A DNA stretch of 64,000 nt from Streptomyces sp. NBC_01304 (GTDB lineage Bacteria; Actinomycetota; Actinomycetes; Streptomycetales; Streptomycetaceae), in the NCBI RefSeq assembly GCF_035975855.1, contig NZ_CP109055.1:2418001-2482000 (forward strand), written 5' to 3'. The notes under the pieces were generated by a model, which worked only from the letters and a program-made list of their open reading frames with translations, was not told the DNA's origin and made no database searches. Within the stretch, counting starts at the first letter, position 1; each line of letters opens with the position of its first letter. A program made the translations under genes and the position numbers. Shown here piece after piece: positions 1 to 9,209 of this stretch.

Positions 1-103
1 CGTCCCCGACGAACTCCGCGTACTCCGGCCGCCCGTCGTGGGAGGCCGCGAGCGCGGCGTCGATCGGTGATGTCCAGGCTCCGTACGCCTCGGTGCGCAC
101 CAT
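1..103 (-). CDS. S9-family (prolyl oligopeptidase) peptidase, N-terminal fragment
   Basis: Only the first 34 codons are in the window; the gene runs off the left edge. The start is ATG (103..101), behind a purine-rich GGGAAAGTGGGGG leader. The visible protein begins MVRTEAYGAWTSPIDAAL, which I recognise as the start of the Streptomyces S9 peptidases that carry a beta-propeller before the alpha/beta-hydrolase domain. Neither domain is visible here. The M20 peptidase gene ends only 14 bases upstream on the same strand, so this looks like the third gene of a peptide-degradation operon. The family call rests on the N-terminus and context. Confidence 0.6.
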   Translation of the reverse strand, partial: MVRTEAYGAWTSPIDAALAASHDGRPEYAEFVGD

Positions 104-117
104 GTCCCCCACTTTCC

Positions 118-1485
118 CTAGACCGTTCGCAGAAATCGGTCCAGCACACGAACCCCGAAGTGCAGTGCCTCGACCGGCACCCGCTCGTCCACGCCGTGGA
201 AGAGCGCCTGATAGTCGAAGCCCTCGGGCAGTTTCAGCGGCGAGAAGCCGTAGCCGGTGATGCCGAGGCGGGAGAACTGCTTGGCGTCCGTGCCACCCGA
301 CATGCAGTACGGCACCACATGTGCCCCTGGGTCGAACTCTTCCAGCGCCGCCTTCATCGCGGCATACGTGGGTGAGTCGACGGGGGCCTGCAGTGCGACC
401 TCGCCGTGGTGGTAGTCCCAGGAAACATCGGGTCCGGTGAGCGCGTCCATGGTGGTGCGGAACTCTGCTTCGCCGCCGGGCACCACACGGCCGTCGACAT
501 AGGCCGTGGCGTGCCCGGGGATCACATTGACCTTGTATCCGGCCTCGAGGACCGTGGGGTTGGCGCTGTTGCGCACGGTGGGCTCGACGAGGGACGCGGC
601 CGGGCCCAGCTTGCTCAGGAGCAGGTCGACGTCGAAGTCCGGGGCGTCGACGTCCGCGTCGATGCCGAGGACCGCGGCCAGTTCGGTGAGCGCGGCACGC
701 ACGGTGGGGGTGAGGCGGACCGGCCACTCGTGGTCCCCGATGCGGGCGACGGCGGCCGCGAGCCTGCTGACCGCGTTGGCGCGGTTGACCTTGGAGCCGT
801 GTCCTGCGCGGCCCTCGGCGGTGAGCTTGAGCCAGGCGGTGCCCCGCTCCCCCGCCGCGACGGGGTAGAGGCGCAGGCCGCCACCTGCGTGGAAGGTGAA
901 GGCGCCGGACTCGCTGATGCCCTCGGTGCAGCCCTCGAAGAGGTGGCGCTGGTGGTCGGCGAGGAAGCCGGAGCCGTCGATGGCGCTGGCCTCCTCGTCG
1001 GCGGTGAAGGCGATCACGATGTCCCGGCGGGGGCGGATTCCCGCGCGCGCCCAGCCGCGTACGACGGACAGGATCATCGCGTCCATGTTCTTCATGTCGA
1101 TCGCGCCCCGGCCCCAGACCACGCCGTCGCGGATCTCGCCGGAGAACGGGTGCACCTGCCAGTCGTCGGCCTCGGCGGGCACGACGTCCAGGTGGCCGTG
1201 GACGAGCAGCGCGTCGGCAGAGGGGTCGGTGCCCTCGATGCGCGCCACGACGTTCGTCCGGCCCTTGGTGCGCTCCAGCATGGCCGGTTCCAGACCTGCG
1301 CCCGCCAGCTGCTCGGCGGCGTACTCGGCGGCCGGGCGCTCCTGGCAGTCGCCGCTGCCTCGGTTGGTGGTGTCGATGCGGATCAGGTCGGACGTGAACC
1401 GCACGACCTCGTCGAGCGCCTCGTCGTCCACCTCGCCGGCTGCGCGCTCGGCAACTGCCCGGGCGCCTGACTGGCGGTCAGCCAT
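118..1485 (-). CDS. M20 family metallopeptidase (dipeptidase/deacylase-like)
   Basis: A 455-residue cytosolic zinc-dependent hydrolase. The metal-binding motif LVHGHLDVVPA lies near residue 95, followed by the GAIDMKN segment and the catalytic acidic pair in FTADEEASAIDG. A dimerisation domain fills the middle, and SGGTDAKQFSRLGITGYGF near the C-terminus supplies the last metal-ligand region. The length fits the ArgE/DapE/carboxypeptidase G2-like group that takes dipeptides or N-acyl amino acids. ATG at 1485 was chosen because it overlaps the M55 stop codon by 8 bases (ATGGCTGA geometry), which suggests translational coupling. The exact substrate cannot be read from the sequence. Confidence 0.9.
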   Translation of the reverse strand: MADRQSGARAVAERAAGEVDDEALDEVVRFTSDLIRIDTTNRGSGDCQERPAAEYAAEQLAGAGLEPAMLERTKGRTNVVARIEGTDPSADALLVHGHLDVVPAEADDWQVHPFSGEIRDGVVWGRGAIDMKNMDAMILSVVRGWARAGIRPRRDIVIAFTADEEASAIDGSGFLADHQRHLFEGCTEGISESGAFTFHAGGGLRLYPVAAGERGTAWLKLTAEGRAGHGSKVNRANAVSRLAAAVARIGDHEWPVRLTPTVRAALTELAAVLGIDADVDAPDFDVDLLLSKLGPAASLVEPTVRNSANPTVLEAGYKVNVIPGHATAYVDGRVVPGGEAEFRTTMDALTGPDVSWDYHHGEVALQAPVDSPTYAAMKAALEEFDPGAHVVPYCMSGGTDAKQFSRLGITGYGFSPLKLPEGFDYQALFHGVDERVPVEALHFGVRVLDRFLRTV

Positions 1486-2311
1486 ACTGCTCCTCCACCG
1501 CGGCCGAGACGATCGTGGTGACCGCCTTGAAGGTCCGAATCCCCTCGTACATGTCCTGCGAGGTATACGCGACCTTGCGCTCCCCGGTTCGCCCGACACC
1601 CGGAACGACCGTCGCCGCCATCGACAGGTGCTCCGCGTCGAACTCCAGCTCCACGGTGAAGGGCCCGCCGCGCACCGGCTCGTGCCGCACCGCGAGCGCC
1701 GCCGCCTCCTTGGCCGCGGCCCTGATGTCACCGGCCGTGCGCGCGGGGGTGCGGCACACCGCCGCGTACCGCGATACGTGGTCCTTCACCGCGACCTTGC
1801 GTGCCTCGGGCGCATAGCCGAGGGCGTCGTCACAGGTCAGATCGTCACCGGTGACGAGGATGACGGGCACTCCGTACTCCGCGACCACCTGCGCGTTCAG
1901 CAGGCCCTCGCTCGCCCGCACGCCGTTCAGCCACACCCCGGTGATCGAGTTGGCCAGATAGGTGTGCGCGAGCACGCCCTCCGCGCCCGCGCCCGTGTGG
2001 TAGCCGACGAAGGCGATGCCGTCGACGTCCCCGTGCTGGATGCCCTCGACCATGCTCAGCGACTTGTGCCGGCCGGTGAGCATTTCCGCGCGCTCGTCCA
2101 GACGCTCGAGCAGCAGATTGCGCATGGACCAGTGCGCCTCATTGATGAGCACCTCATCGGCACCGCCGTCGAAGAAACCGAGCACGGCGGCATTCACGTC
2201 CGAGGTGAACATGGCGCGGCACCGCTCCCACTGGGGCGTGCCGGGCAGCACGTCGGCGGGCCACGTCACGCCGGTGGCGCCCTCCATGTCGGCGCTGATC
2301 AGGATCTTCAT
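1478..2311 (-). CDS. M55 family D-aminopeptidase (DppA-like)
   Basis: A 277-residue protein of the M55 zinc peptidases, whose type member DppA of Bacillus removes D-amino acids from the N-terminus of peptides. The N-terminus [15 protein letters not shown] carries the family's Asp/Glu zinc ligands, and further family motifs are NEAHWSMRN and FVGYHTGAG. It is the first gene of an operon with the M20 gene (8-base overlap) and the S9 peptidase, which suggests use of D-amino-acid-containing or cell-wall-derived peptides. The chosen ATG at 2311 gives a clean family N-terminus; upstream in-frame codons encode no recognisable domain. Confidence 0.9.
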   Translation of the reverse strand: MKILISADMEGATGVTWPADVLPGTPQWERCRAMFTSDVNAAVLGFFDGGADEVLINEAHWSMRNLLLERLDERAEMLTGRHKSLSMVEGIQHGDVDGIAFVGYHTGAGAEGVLAHTYLANSITGVWLNGVRASEGLLNAQVVAEYGVPVILVTGDDLTCDDALGYAPEARKVAVKDHVSRYAAVCRTPARTAGDIRAAAKEAAALAVRHEPVRGGPFTVELEFDAEHLSMAATVVPGVGRTGERKVAYTSQDMYEGIRTFKAVTTIVSAAVEEQYG

Positions 2312-2456
2312 GGGACGAAACCGTACGCGTTGCCGAACATCACGACCAGGCCTGTGGATAACTCTCACTGGCCCAGACCACTGGCGTCCCTCCGGACGGC
2401 CTACGACCAGCGGCTCCCTGCTCGCGGACGGCCGCGGCCGCCCTGAACATGGCCCT

Positions 2457-3602
2457 ATGACCTCACCATCCCGGACAGATTGCAGCGGCATCGCCCTCGA
2501 AGAGGACATCAACCGCTACGACCCCGCCTTCCGGGCCTGGCTGCGCGAGGCCGTCCGCAAGGTGCAGGCCGACGGCAACCGCAGCGCCGACACCCATCTG
2601 CTGCCGGTGCCGCTGCCCGTCGAGTGGGGCATCGACCTCTATCTCAAGGACGAGTCCACGCACCCGACGGGCAGCCTCAAGCACCGCCTCGCCCGCTCGC
2701 TGTTCCTGCACGCGCTGTGCAACGGCTGGATCAAGCCGGGCAAGCCGGTGATCGAGGCCTCCTCCGGCTCGACGGCCGTCTCGGAGGCGTACTTCGCGAA
2801 GCTGATCGGCGTACCGTTCGTCGCGGTCATGTCGAAGACGACCGTACGCAGCAAGTGCGACCTGATCGAATTCCACGGCGGCACCTGCCACTTGGTCGAC
2901 GACCCGTCCTCGGTCTACCAGGTCGCGGCCGACCTCGCCGAGCAGACCGGCGGGCACTACATGGACCAGTTCACCAACGCCGAGCGGGCCACCGACTGGC
3001 GCGGCAACAACAACATCGCCGACTCCGTCTTCCGCCAACTCGCCCAGGAGCGCTTCCCGGAGCCCTCCTGGATCGTGGCCGCGGCGGGCACCGGCGGCAC
3101 CTCGGCCACCCTCTCCCGCTTCCTGCACTACACGCAGCGCGCCACCGGCATCTGTGTCGCCGACCCGGAGAACTCGGCGTTCATGCGCGGCTGGCGCGAC
3201 GACGACCGCTCCGTGACGACCACCATCGGCTCCCGCATCGAGGGCATCGGGCGCGAGCGCGTGGAGCCCAGCTTCGTGATCGAGGCCGTCGACCGCATGA
3301 TGCGCGTCCCGGACGCCGCGTCCATCGCCACGATCCGGGTCCTGGAGCGGCTGCTCGGCCGCAAGTGCGGCGGCTCGACCGGCACCAACGTATGGGCCGC
3401 GTTCAAAATCATCTCGGAGATGCGGGCGGCCGGCGAGCAGGGCAGCGTGGTGACGCTGCTGTGCGACCCGGGCGAGCGCTACCTCGACAAGTACTACTCG
3501 GATGCCTGGCTCGACGGGCAGGGCATCGACATCGCGCCGTACGAGGAGCGCGTCGAGCAGTTCCTGACCACGGGTCAACTCCCGCCGCCCACAGGGACGT
3601 AA
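2457..3602 (+). CDS. PLP-dependent cysteine synthase family protein
   Basis: A 381-residue fold-type II PLP enzyme of the cysteine synthase / cystathionine beta-synthase group. The PLP lysine is Lys75 in [11 protein letters not shown], the substrate loop is [14 protein letters not shown], and the cofactor phosphate loop is [11 protein letters not shown]. The C-terminal half has [12 protein letters not shown] and [14 protein letters not shown], as in the Streptomyces cysteine-synthase-like proteins of unknown physiological substrate. It is somewhat longer than CysK (about 310 residues) and has no CBS domain. ATG 2457 sits in the M55 gene's upstream region, so the two genes are divergent. A side role in cysteine or sulfide metabolism is inference. 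Confidence 0.85.
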   Translation: MTSPSRTDCSGIALEEDINRYDPAFRAWLREAVRKVQADGNRSADTHLLPVPLPVEWGIDLYLKDESTHPTGSLKHRLARSLFLHALCNGWIKPGKPVIEASSGSTAVSEAYFAKLIGVPFVAVMSKTTVRSKCDLIEFHGGTCHLVDDPSSVYQVAADLAEQTGGHYMDQFTNAERATDWRGNNNIADSVFRQLAQERFPEPSWIVAAAGTGGTSATLSRFLHYTQRATGICVADPENSAFMRGWRDDDRSVTTTIGSRIEGIGRERVEPSFVIEAVDRMMRVPDAASIATIRVLERLLGRKCGGSTGTNVWAAFKIISEMRAAGEQGSVVTLLCDPGERYLDKYYSDAWLDGQGIDIAPYEERVEQFLTTGQLPPPTGT

Positions 3603-3609
3603 CGGCCCG

Positions 3610-3669
3610 CTTCAGACCTTGGACCTTCAGGCCTTGGACCTTCAGACCTTGGACCTTCAGGCCTTGGAC
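3610..3669. repeat. Four tandem copies of a 15-bp repeat over the aspD stop codon
   Basis: Four head-to-tail copies of a 15-bp unit (CTTCAGACCTTGGAC, alternating with CTTCAGGCCTTGGAC) fill this stretch without gaps. The last copy encodes the C-terminal residues and stop codon of the aspartate decarboxylase gene on the minus strand; the other three lie between its stop and the stop of the PLP enzyme gene. The pattern is what replication slippage produces. I see no stem-loop, so it does not look like a terminator. Confidence 0.9.
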
Positions 3670-5309
3670 GCCTGCCATTCACTCGCGTAATCGCCGAAGA
3701 TCTCCCGCAGATGGTGCCCGATCTTCAGGTAGTCCAGGTCGTCGAGGTTCGCGAGCGAGACCCGCACCGACCACTGGGGCCCCTCGAAGCCGCCGCCGTT
3801 GAGCAGCACCACCCGGGTCTGCTCGGCGAGGCGGAACAGCGGGTCGACCGGCTCGTAGTTGTGCTCCAGGAAGTCCGCGAAGTCCTTGCCGTGCACCCGC
3901 TCGGCCTCCGCGAGCAGGTCGAGTTCGATGTAGTAGCCGGCCCGCCCGGCGTCCTCCGAGATCTTCATCTGGGCGCCCTCCAGGAGCAGTTCGAGGCGCT
4001 GATGGACGATGGAGCGGACCTTGAGCTTGTACGCCTGGCCCTCGTCGAGCATGTCGAAGAGGGAGAACAGGACCATCTGCACCTGCTGTGGCAGGGACAG
4101 GCCGGCGGTGTGGTTGAGGGCGACCTGCCGGGAGTCGGCGACGAGCCGGTCGATGAACTTGATCTTCTCGGGCTCCAGCGTGAGGGACCCGTAACGCCTG
4201 GCGAGCCGTTCCTTCTCGCTCCGCGGAAGGTTCGCGATCATCTCGTCGATCACGTTGTCGTCGTGCAGGCCGATCACGCCGAGCCGCCACCCGGTGCAGC
4301 CGTAGTGCTTGGAGTACGAGTACACGAGCAGGGTGTTGCGGTGCAGGTCGGCGGCGATCGACCGGAAGCCCTCGACGAAGGTGCCGTACACGTCGTCGGT
4401 GACGAAGAGAAGGTGGGGGTTCTCGGTGGCGACGATGTCCTTGATCTGGTCGATGACGCGCTGACTCATCGCCAGGGAGGGCGGGTTGGAGGGGTTGACG
4501 ATGCACGCCAGCTTGATGTCCGGGTCCGCCAGCTTGGCGACCTCTTCCGTCGGGTAGCGCCACTCGCGCACACCCTCCTCGGCGAACAGGCCGGCCTCGA
4601 CGTGCACCACGTCGAACTCGTAGGTGTCGAGCTCGGGGATCTCCAGGTACGGCGTGAACACCGGCACCAGGAGCGCGATCTTGTCGCCCTTGTGCAGGAT
4701 GCCGTTCTTCATCAGCGAGTCGAAGATGTAGCACATGGCGGCGGTGCCGCCCTCGGTGGCGAACAGGCTGAGGTTGTTGTCCGCGGGCGGGTTCCGGTCG
4801 AACATCTCGTCGCCGATGTAGCCGCGGACGATTTGCTCGGCGTGGATCAACATGCGGCCGGGCACCGGGTAGTTGTCGCCGACGATCGAGTCTGCGAGCT
4901 CGTGCAGCAGGGCGTCCTTGTCGAAGCCGAAGCGCTCGACGGCCTTGTCCACGCAGGCCTGCAGCATCTCCGTGCCGTCCAGTTCGGGGTTGGCGCGCAG
5001 CCAGCGGTCGAAACGTACGCCGATGTCCTTCTTCTCCGGCATGCCACCGAGGTTGTCGGCACTCCACACCCGCTTGGACTCCGAGAGCGCGAAATAGCCG
5101 AGCGCGAAGAAGGCCTCACGAGGGCCGGACGCGATCCAATTGGGGTTGCCACGCCCGGCGTTGAGCATCTGAACGGACGACGTGCCCTTCTGGCCGGGCT
5201 CGTCCGCCTGGACCTCCTGCGCGATCTGGATGAACTTGTCCTTCAGCTCGAACGGGCTGAGCCGGGCGAGGGACTGGATCTCCTCGCGGGTGAAGGTGGT
5301 CTTCGGCAC
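3657..5309 (-). CDS. aspD: Bifunctional aspartate transaminase / aspartate 4-decarboxylase
   Basis: A 550-residue fold-type I PLP enzyme of the AspD family, which converts L-aspartate to L-alanine and CO2. Length and sequence match that family rather than ordinary aspartate aminotransferases of about 400 residues. The PLP lysine is at about residue 334 in YSYSKHYGCTGWRLG, and LNAGRGNPNW near the N-terminus and NPSNPPS in the middle are typical. In other bacteria AspD works with the aspartate:alanine exchanger AspT to generate proton motive force. Here the neighbouring aspT is a 200-bp scar (5350..5549), so the enzyme probably now serves cytosolic alanine synthesis or pH balance. The stop codon lies inside a 15-bp tandem repeat. 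Confidence 0.92.
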   Translation of the reverse strand: MPKTTFTREEIQSLARLSPFELKDKFIQIAQEVQADEPGQKGTSSVQMLNAGRGNPNWIASGPREAFFALGYFALSESKRVWSADNLGGMPEKKDIGVRFDRWLRANPELDGTEMLQACVDKAVERFGFDKDALLHELADSIVGDNYPVPGRMLIHAEQIVRGYIGDEMFDRNPPADNNLSLFATEGGTAAMCYIFDSLMKNGILHKGDKIALLVPVFTPYLEIPELDTYEFDVVHVEAGLFAEEGVREWRYPTEEVAKLADPDIKLACIVNPSNPPSLAMSQRVIDQIKDIVATENPHLLFVTDDVYGTFVEGFRSIAADLHRNTLLVYSYSKHYGCTGWRLGVIGLHDDNVIDEMIANLPRSEKERLARRYGSLTLEPEKIKFIDRLVADSRQVALNHTAGLSLPQQVQMVLFSLFDMLDEGQAYKLKVRSIVHQRLELLLEGAQMKISEDAGRAGYYIELDLLAEAERVHGKDFADFLEHNYEPVDPLFRLAEQTRVVLLNGGGFEGPQWSVRVSLANLDDLDYLKIGHHLREIFGDYASEWQASKA

Positions 5310-5349
5310 GTCGGCTCCCTGGAGGTCGCGGAGGGCTCAGTGGTGGGGG

Positions 5350-5549
5350 TCAGGCGCCGAGAATGCCGACGAGGATCGGACCGGTCAGCGGCAGCAGGAA
5401 GTGGGACAGGGCGTACGTGATCGTGCAGCCGAGCATCGGCACCGAGCTCTGCGCGGCCGAGGGCATGTGCTGGTCACTGTTGCCCACGAGGTAGCCACGG
5501 CCAGGCAGAGGAACAGGGCGAGTTCGGGATGGTCACGGATCACGCCCAT
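5350..5549 (-). pseudogene. aspT: aspT aspartate:alanine exchanger, deletion remnant
   Basis: Immediately upstream of aspD on the same strand is a 200-bp relic. From ATG (5549..5547) it reads MGVIRDHPELALFLCLAV. One base is then missing, and the other frame continues GYLVGNSDQHMPSAAQSS and ends SHFLLPLTGPILVGILGA plus stop. The first part matches the N-terminus and the last part the final helix of AspT-type exchangers, which are about 560 residues. About 1.5 kb of the middle is absent and the remaining frame is broken. This is a clear internal deletion plus frameshift, not a start-codon ambiguity. Family assignment is by recognition of both ends and by the aspT-aspD pairing known in other bacteria. 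Confidence 0.8.
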
Positions 5550-5580
5550 GCGGGGTCCTCGAACGGGCCTCCACCGGAGG

Positions 5581-6681
5581 TCACTGCCGGACCTCGCTCG
5601 CGTCGATCGTGTCGCGGCCCTTCTTCAGCGAGGCGAAAACCATGGTCACCGCCGCTCCGGCGAGCGCCCAGGCCCCGAGCACCAGGAGCGGGCCGCCCAT
5701 CGCCCGGTTGTCGAAGTACGCGATCGAGCGTGCCGTCCACGTGCCGGCACCCGGGATCAGCGCGGGCCCGATGTCACGCCAGAACGGCGGAAGCAGCGGA
5801 TACGGGTAGGCGCCGCCCGCGCTCGGGTTGCCGGCGATCACGATGACGAGCACGGTCAGCCCGATGCCGATCACGCCGGCCATGCTCTGGAAGGCGAAGG
5901 TGGTGGCCCCGGCCGCGAACGACACCAGCGCACCCAGCCACCACAGCGCCACCACGCTGCCGGGCAGCGCGCCCAGGACCGGGCCGATCACCACCGCGCC
6001 GAGCAGGCCGAGCACGATCGAGTACAGGGCGAGGACGCCCAGGCGCACCACGGCCCGCCGCTGGTTCGCGGGGCGCGCCCCATAGGCGATGGCCAGGATG
6101 GCGGCGCACAGATAGCCGCCCACGCACCAGCCCACCACCAGATAGAACGACGACAGACCGCGCTGGTCGCCCTTGTCGATGGGCGCCACGTCCACGGTCT
6201 TGGCGAACCTCGGCGGCCGGCCCGCGGCCTCCACCGTGTCGACGATCTCCGCGACGGCGTCGGACACGGCCGCACCGCCGCCGCTCGCCACGAGCAGCTG
6301 GTCGTCGGTGCCCCTCGGGTCGACTACCAGGGCCGCGTAGAGCTTGCGGTTCTCGACCTGCCCCCGGGCCTCCTCCACCGAGCCGACGACGCGCGGCGAC
6401 AGCGGGTGCCCGGGCAACTTGCCGTACGCGCCGACCAGTTGACCGCTCACCGGCTCCGGGGCGACCACACCGAAGGAGATGTCCTTCGGCTTGGGGTGGT
6501 GGAAGGCACCCGCGTACGAGGCGATGAACAGCACACCCAGGGTCAGCACTCCGAGAACGAGCAGCGCGGCCCGCGGGCTCACCGCGTCCTTCAGCTCACT
6601 CCACAGGGTGGGCCCCTTGGCCGCGTCGGACTCGTGGGACTGGCCGTGTCTCATGGGCCCAGCGTCGACGGCCCCCGACAT
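5581..6681 (-). CDS. Multipass membrane protein, DUF3533 / ABC-2 permease-like
   Basis: A 366-residue integral membrane protein. One helix (AALLVLGVLTLGVLFIASYAGAF) follows a short cytoplasmic N-terminus. An extracytoplasmic domain of about 130 residues follows, then five or so further helices in the C-terminal half. This one-plus-domain-plus-five arrangement is that of the YhgE/Pip and DUF3533 proteins related to ABC-2 permeases. No ATPase gene is adjacent, so a transport role is unproven. Two starts are possible: ATG 6681 and ATG 6654 (MRHGQSH); neither has a strong ribosome-binding site. The gene is divergent from the ThrE-like gene. Confidence 0.7.
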   Translation of the reverse strand: MSGAVDAGPMRHGQSHESDAAKGPTLWSELKDAVSPRAALLVLGVLTLGVLFIASYAGAFHHPKPKDISFGVVAPEPVSGQLVGAYGKLPGHPLSPRVVGSVEEARGQVENRKLYAALVVDPRGTDDQLLVASGGGAAVSDAVAEIVDTVEAAGRPPRFAKTVDVAPIDKGDQRGLSSFYLVVGWCVGGYLCAAILAIAYGARPANQRRAVVRLGVLALYSIVLGLLGAVVIGPVLGALPGSVVALWWLGALVSFAAGATTFAFQSMAGVIGIGLTVLVIVIAGNPSAGGAYPYPLLPPFWRDIGPALIPGAGTWTARSIAYFDNRAMGGPLLVLGAWALAGAAVTMVFASLKKGRDTIDASEVRQ

Positions 6682-6829
6682 TCGCGCTGGCTGAGTGCGC
6701 CCGATCGTGGCCGGGCGTCGTGCGACGAGTCGCGGGCCCGCGACTCATCGCACGCCGGTCCTCACCCATTTGCCCGTGGCCGCCCCGCCGGGCGTGCGCC
6801 AGGTGTCCCGGGCCGCGCAGGATGTGGCC

Positions 6830-8314
6830 ATGGCCGACGCGCCGACGCCCGTGCAGGGCGACGCCGAGGGGGACGTCCCCGCGGCCGAGGCCCGCCGCGA
6901 GCGGCCCGGCCTACCCCGGCGTGCCACGCCGCGGCACGCGTCCGCGTCCGCCGCCCGGCACCGGCTGCGCAAGCTCCGCGCCCTGCTGCCCCTCGCAGCC
7001 GAGGTGCCCGTGTCCAGCGAACCGCCGCCCCCGCCCCAGGAGCTGATCGCCTTCCTGCGTGCGGTGGGCACCGCGCTCATCCGCGCCGGGGAGTCCGTCG
7101 CCGACGTACAGGACGCCGTCAACCGGCTCGGCACCCACTACGGCTTCACCACCGTGCACACCTTCGCCGTGCCGACCGGGGTCTTCGTACGCGCCGGACG
7201 CGCCCCCGACTCCGTGATCGACTTCGCCCCCGTCCAGGGCCCGAATCTGCGCTTCGACCAGATCGACCGGCTCTACCGGTTCCTCGACGAGCTCTACGTC
7301 CACCCCGTGTCGCCCCACGAGGGCGCCGCCGAGCTCGCCGAGATCGACGCGATGAAGCCCCGCTACGGCCTCTGGCCGCGTCTCCTCGGCTATGTCGTGA
7401 TGACCATGGGCCTCGGCCTGCTGACCCTGCCCAACACCATGGCGCTCGCCGGATACGCCGTGCTCGGCGCCTTCGTCGGCGCGCTGCGCGAGGCGGCGCA
7501 GCTCGCCGGGCGCGTGATGTCCCTCGCCCTGCCGGTGCTCGCCGCCGTCCTGGTCACCGCCATCGCCTACCGCTACAGCGGCCCGCTGCTCGGCGAGGAC
7601 CCCACCAAGCTGCTGATCCCGCCGCTCCTCGCCTTCCTCCCCGGCTCCGCCCTGACCATGGGCACCATCGAGCTGGCCACCGGCTCCATCCTGTCGGGCG
7701 CAAGCCGCCTCGTGTACGGCCTCAACGTCCTGGTCCTGCTCGCCTTCGGCATCGCGATCGGCCACCAGTTGGTCACCGCGCACCCGCTCGGCAAGGACGC
7801 CAGTGTGGACGCCCTGGGCGCCTGGGCGGCCTGGGCCGGTGTCGTGCTGCTCGGCCTTGGCTACGTCCTCAACTACTCCGCCTCCCTGCGTACGCTGCCG
7901 TGGCTGCTGCTCGTCCTGTGTATCGCCAAGATCGGCCAGGAGCTGGCCGGCGGCCTTGCCGGACCGCTGTTCGGCGCCTTCGCCGGCGGGGTGGCTCTGC
8001 CGCTGGCCACCCGGCTGATCGAGCGCAACCGGCATGCGCCGCCCGCCCAGGTCGTCTTCCTGCCCGGCTTCTGGATGCTGGTCCCCGGCAGCCTCGGCCT
8101 GACCGGCGTGGGACTGCTGCTCGTCGACCGCAAGAGCGGCGGTCTCGACACGACCGCCACCGCCCTGCTGACCGTGGTCGCCGTGGCGCTCGGCGTGCTC
8201 GTCGGCGCCAACGCGCTGGCCGGGCGGCGCGTCCCCGCAGCCGGCGCCGAAGCAGGCACCGAGGCGATCGCCGAAGCGGACCGGCCCGAGTTGCGGCCGC
8301 CCCCGCACTCGTAA
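6830..8314 (+). CDS. Threonine/serine exporter family membrane protein (ThrE-like)
   Basis: A 494-residue protein with the ThrE architecture. A cytoplasmic N-terminal part has the conserved stretch FLRAVGTALIRAGESVADVQD...YGFTTVHTFAVPTGVFV. The N-terminal membrane domain follows (about residues 180-340), then a second smaller membrane domain to the end, about ten helices in all. ThrE of Corynebacterium exports threonine and serine. The charged N-terminal 60 residues are variable, so the start is uncertain: ATG 6830 is preferred over in-frame codons further upstream, which encode unconserved sequence. The PAP2 gene follows after 10 bases, suggesting co-transcription. Confidence 0.85.
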   Translation: MADAPTPVQGDAEGDVPAAEARRERPGLPRRATPRHASASAARHRLRKLRALLPLAAEVPVSSEPPPPPQELIAFLRAVGTALIRAGESVADVQDAVNRLGTHYGFTTVHTFAVPTGVFVRAGRAPDSVIDFAPVQGPNLRFDQIDRLYRFLDELYVHPVSPHEGAAELAEIDAMKPRYGLWPRLLGYVVMTMGLGLLTLPNTMALAGYAVLGAFVGALREAAQLAGRVMSLALPVLAAVLVTAIAYRYSGPLLGEDPTKLLIPPLLAFLPGSALTMGTIELATGSILSGASRLVYGLNVLVLLAFGIAIGHQLVTAHPLGKDASVDALGAWAAWAGVVLLGLGYVLNYSASLRTLPWLLLVLCIAKIGQELAGGLAGPLFGAFAGGVALPLATRLIERNRHAPPAQVVFLPGFWMLVPGSLGLTGVGLLLVDRKSGGLDTTATALLTVVAVALGVLVGANALAGRRVPAAGAEAGTEAIAEADRPELRPPPHS

Positions 8315-8324
8315 GGCTGGGACC

Positions 8325-9173
8325 GTGACCACCGTCCGCCCCACCGAGCCCACCGAGCCCACCGAGCCCGAGCGGGGGCCCAGCCTCCTGACCAGGGCGC
8401 GCACCCCGCGCAAGCCCATGCTCTGGTTCGAGATCGTCCTGATCGCCGTGAGCTACTGGCTGTACTCCCTCGTCCGCAACGCCGTACCCGAGGAGAAGGC
8501 CCTCGCGCTCCGGCACGCCGACTGGGTGTGGGACATGGAGCGGCGTATCGGCATCGGCGCCGAGCACGCCATCAACCACGCGATGAACAAGGTCACTTGG
8601 CTCATCACGGGCATGAACTACTACTACGCGACCCTGCACTTCATCATCACGATCGGCGTCCTGGTCTGGCTCTACCGCCGCCACCCCGGCCGCTACATCA
8701 GCGGCCGCCTCGCCCTGTTCGCCACCACCGGCATCGCCCTGCTCGGCTTCTACTTCTTCCCGCTCGCCCCGCCCCGCCTCATGGAGGACGCCGGCTTCAT
8801 CGACACGGTCGCCGTGCACCACACCTGGGGCTCCATGAGCCAGGGCCACGCCGCGTCGGTCTCGAACCCGTATGCCGCGATGCCGTCCATGCACATCGGC
8901 TGGTCCACCTGGTGCGCCACGATGATCGCGAGCTTCGCCCGGCACCCCTGGGCCAGGGCGCTCGGCATCCTCTACCCGGTGGCCACCCTGCTCGTGATCA
9001 TCTCCACGGCCAACCACTTCTGGACCGACGCCCTCGGCGGCCTGATCTGTCTCGGCTTCGGCTTCGCGTTCAGCTACGCCTGGTTCGGGTCCTTCCCCTG
9101 GCAGCTACCGCAGTACATCACCCCGGAGCTAGAGCCGAACGGCCCGGCGACCGAGGGCCAACGCCGCACTTGA
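8325..9173 (+). CDS. PAP2-superfamily membrane phosphatase (AUR1/IPC-synthase-like)
   Basis: A 282-residue membrane protein with about six helices. The PAP2 catalytic motifs are visible: the middle motif as AMPSMHIGWSTW and the last as ANHFWTDALGGL, giving the His/His/Asp triad used on phospholipid or polyprenyl phosphates. The first motif is reduced, as in the PAP2_3 / inositolphosphotransferase-like subgroup. The start is GTG 8325. The N-terminus carries a small PTEPTEPTEP run coded by a 9-bp tandem repeat. Substrate is unknown; a lipid phosphate phosphatase or headgroup transferase is most likely. Confidence 0.85.
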   Translation: MTTVRPTEPTEPTEPERGPSLLTRARTPRKPMLWFEIVLIAVSYWLYSLVRNAVPEEKALALRHADWVWDMERRIGIGAEHAINHAMNKVTWLITGMNYYYATLHFIITIGVLVWLYRRHPGRYISGRLALFATTGIALLGFYFFPLAPPRLMEDAGFIDTVAVHHTWGSMSQGHAASVSNPYAAMPSMHIGWSTWCATMIASFARHPWARALGILYPVATLLVIISTANHFWTDALGGLICLGFGFAFSYAWFGSFPWQLPQYITPELEPNGPATEGQRRT

Positions 9174-9209
9174 GGGGGCCTCGCCCGGCGCACACTGAGG
9201 AGCGGACCG

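Noticed and set aside
3610..3669. CRISPR-like array
   Set aside because: The repeats are 15 bp, head-to-tail and without spacers.
5182..8328. A plus-strand open frame of about 1,050 codons antisense to the DUF3533-like gene and out of frame with ThrE
   Set aside because: Arg/Ala/Pro-rich shadow; ThrE and the membrane protein in other frames show clear helices and motifs.
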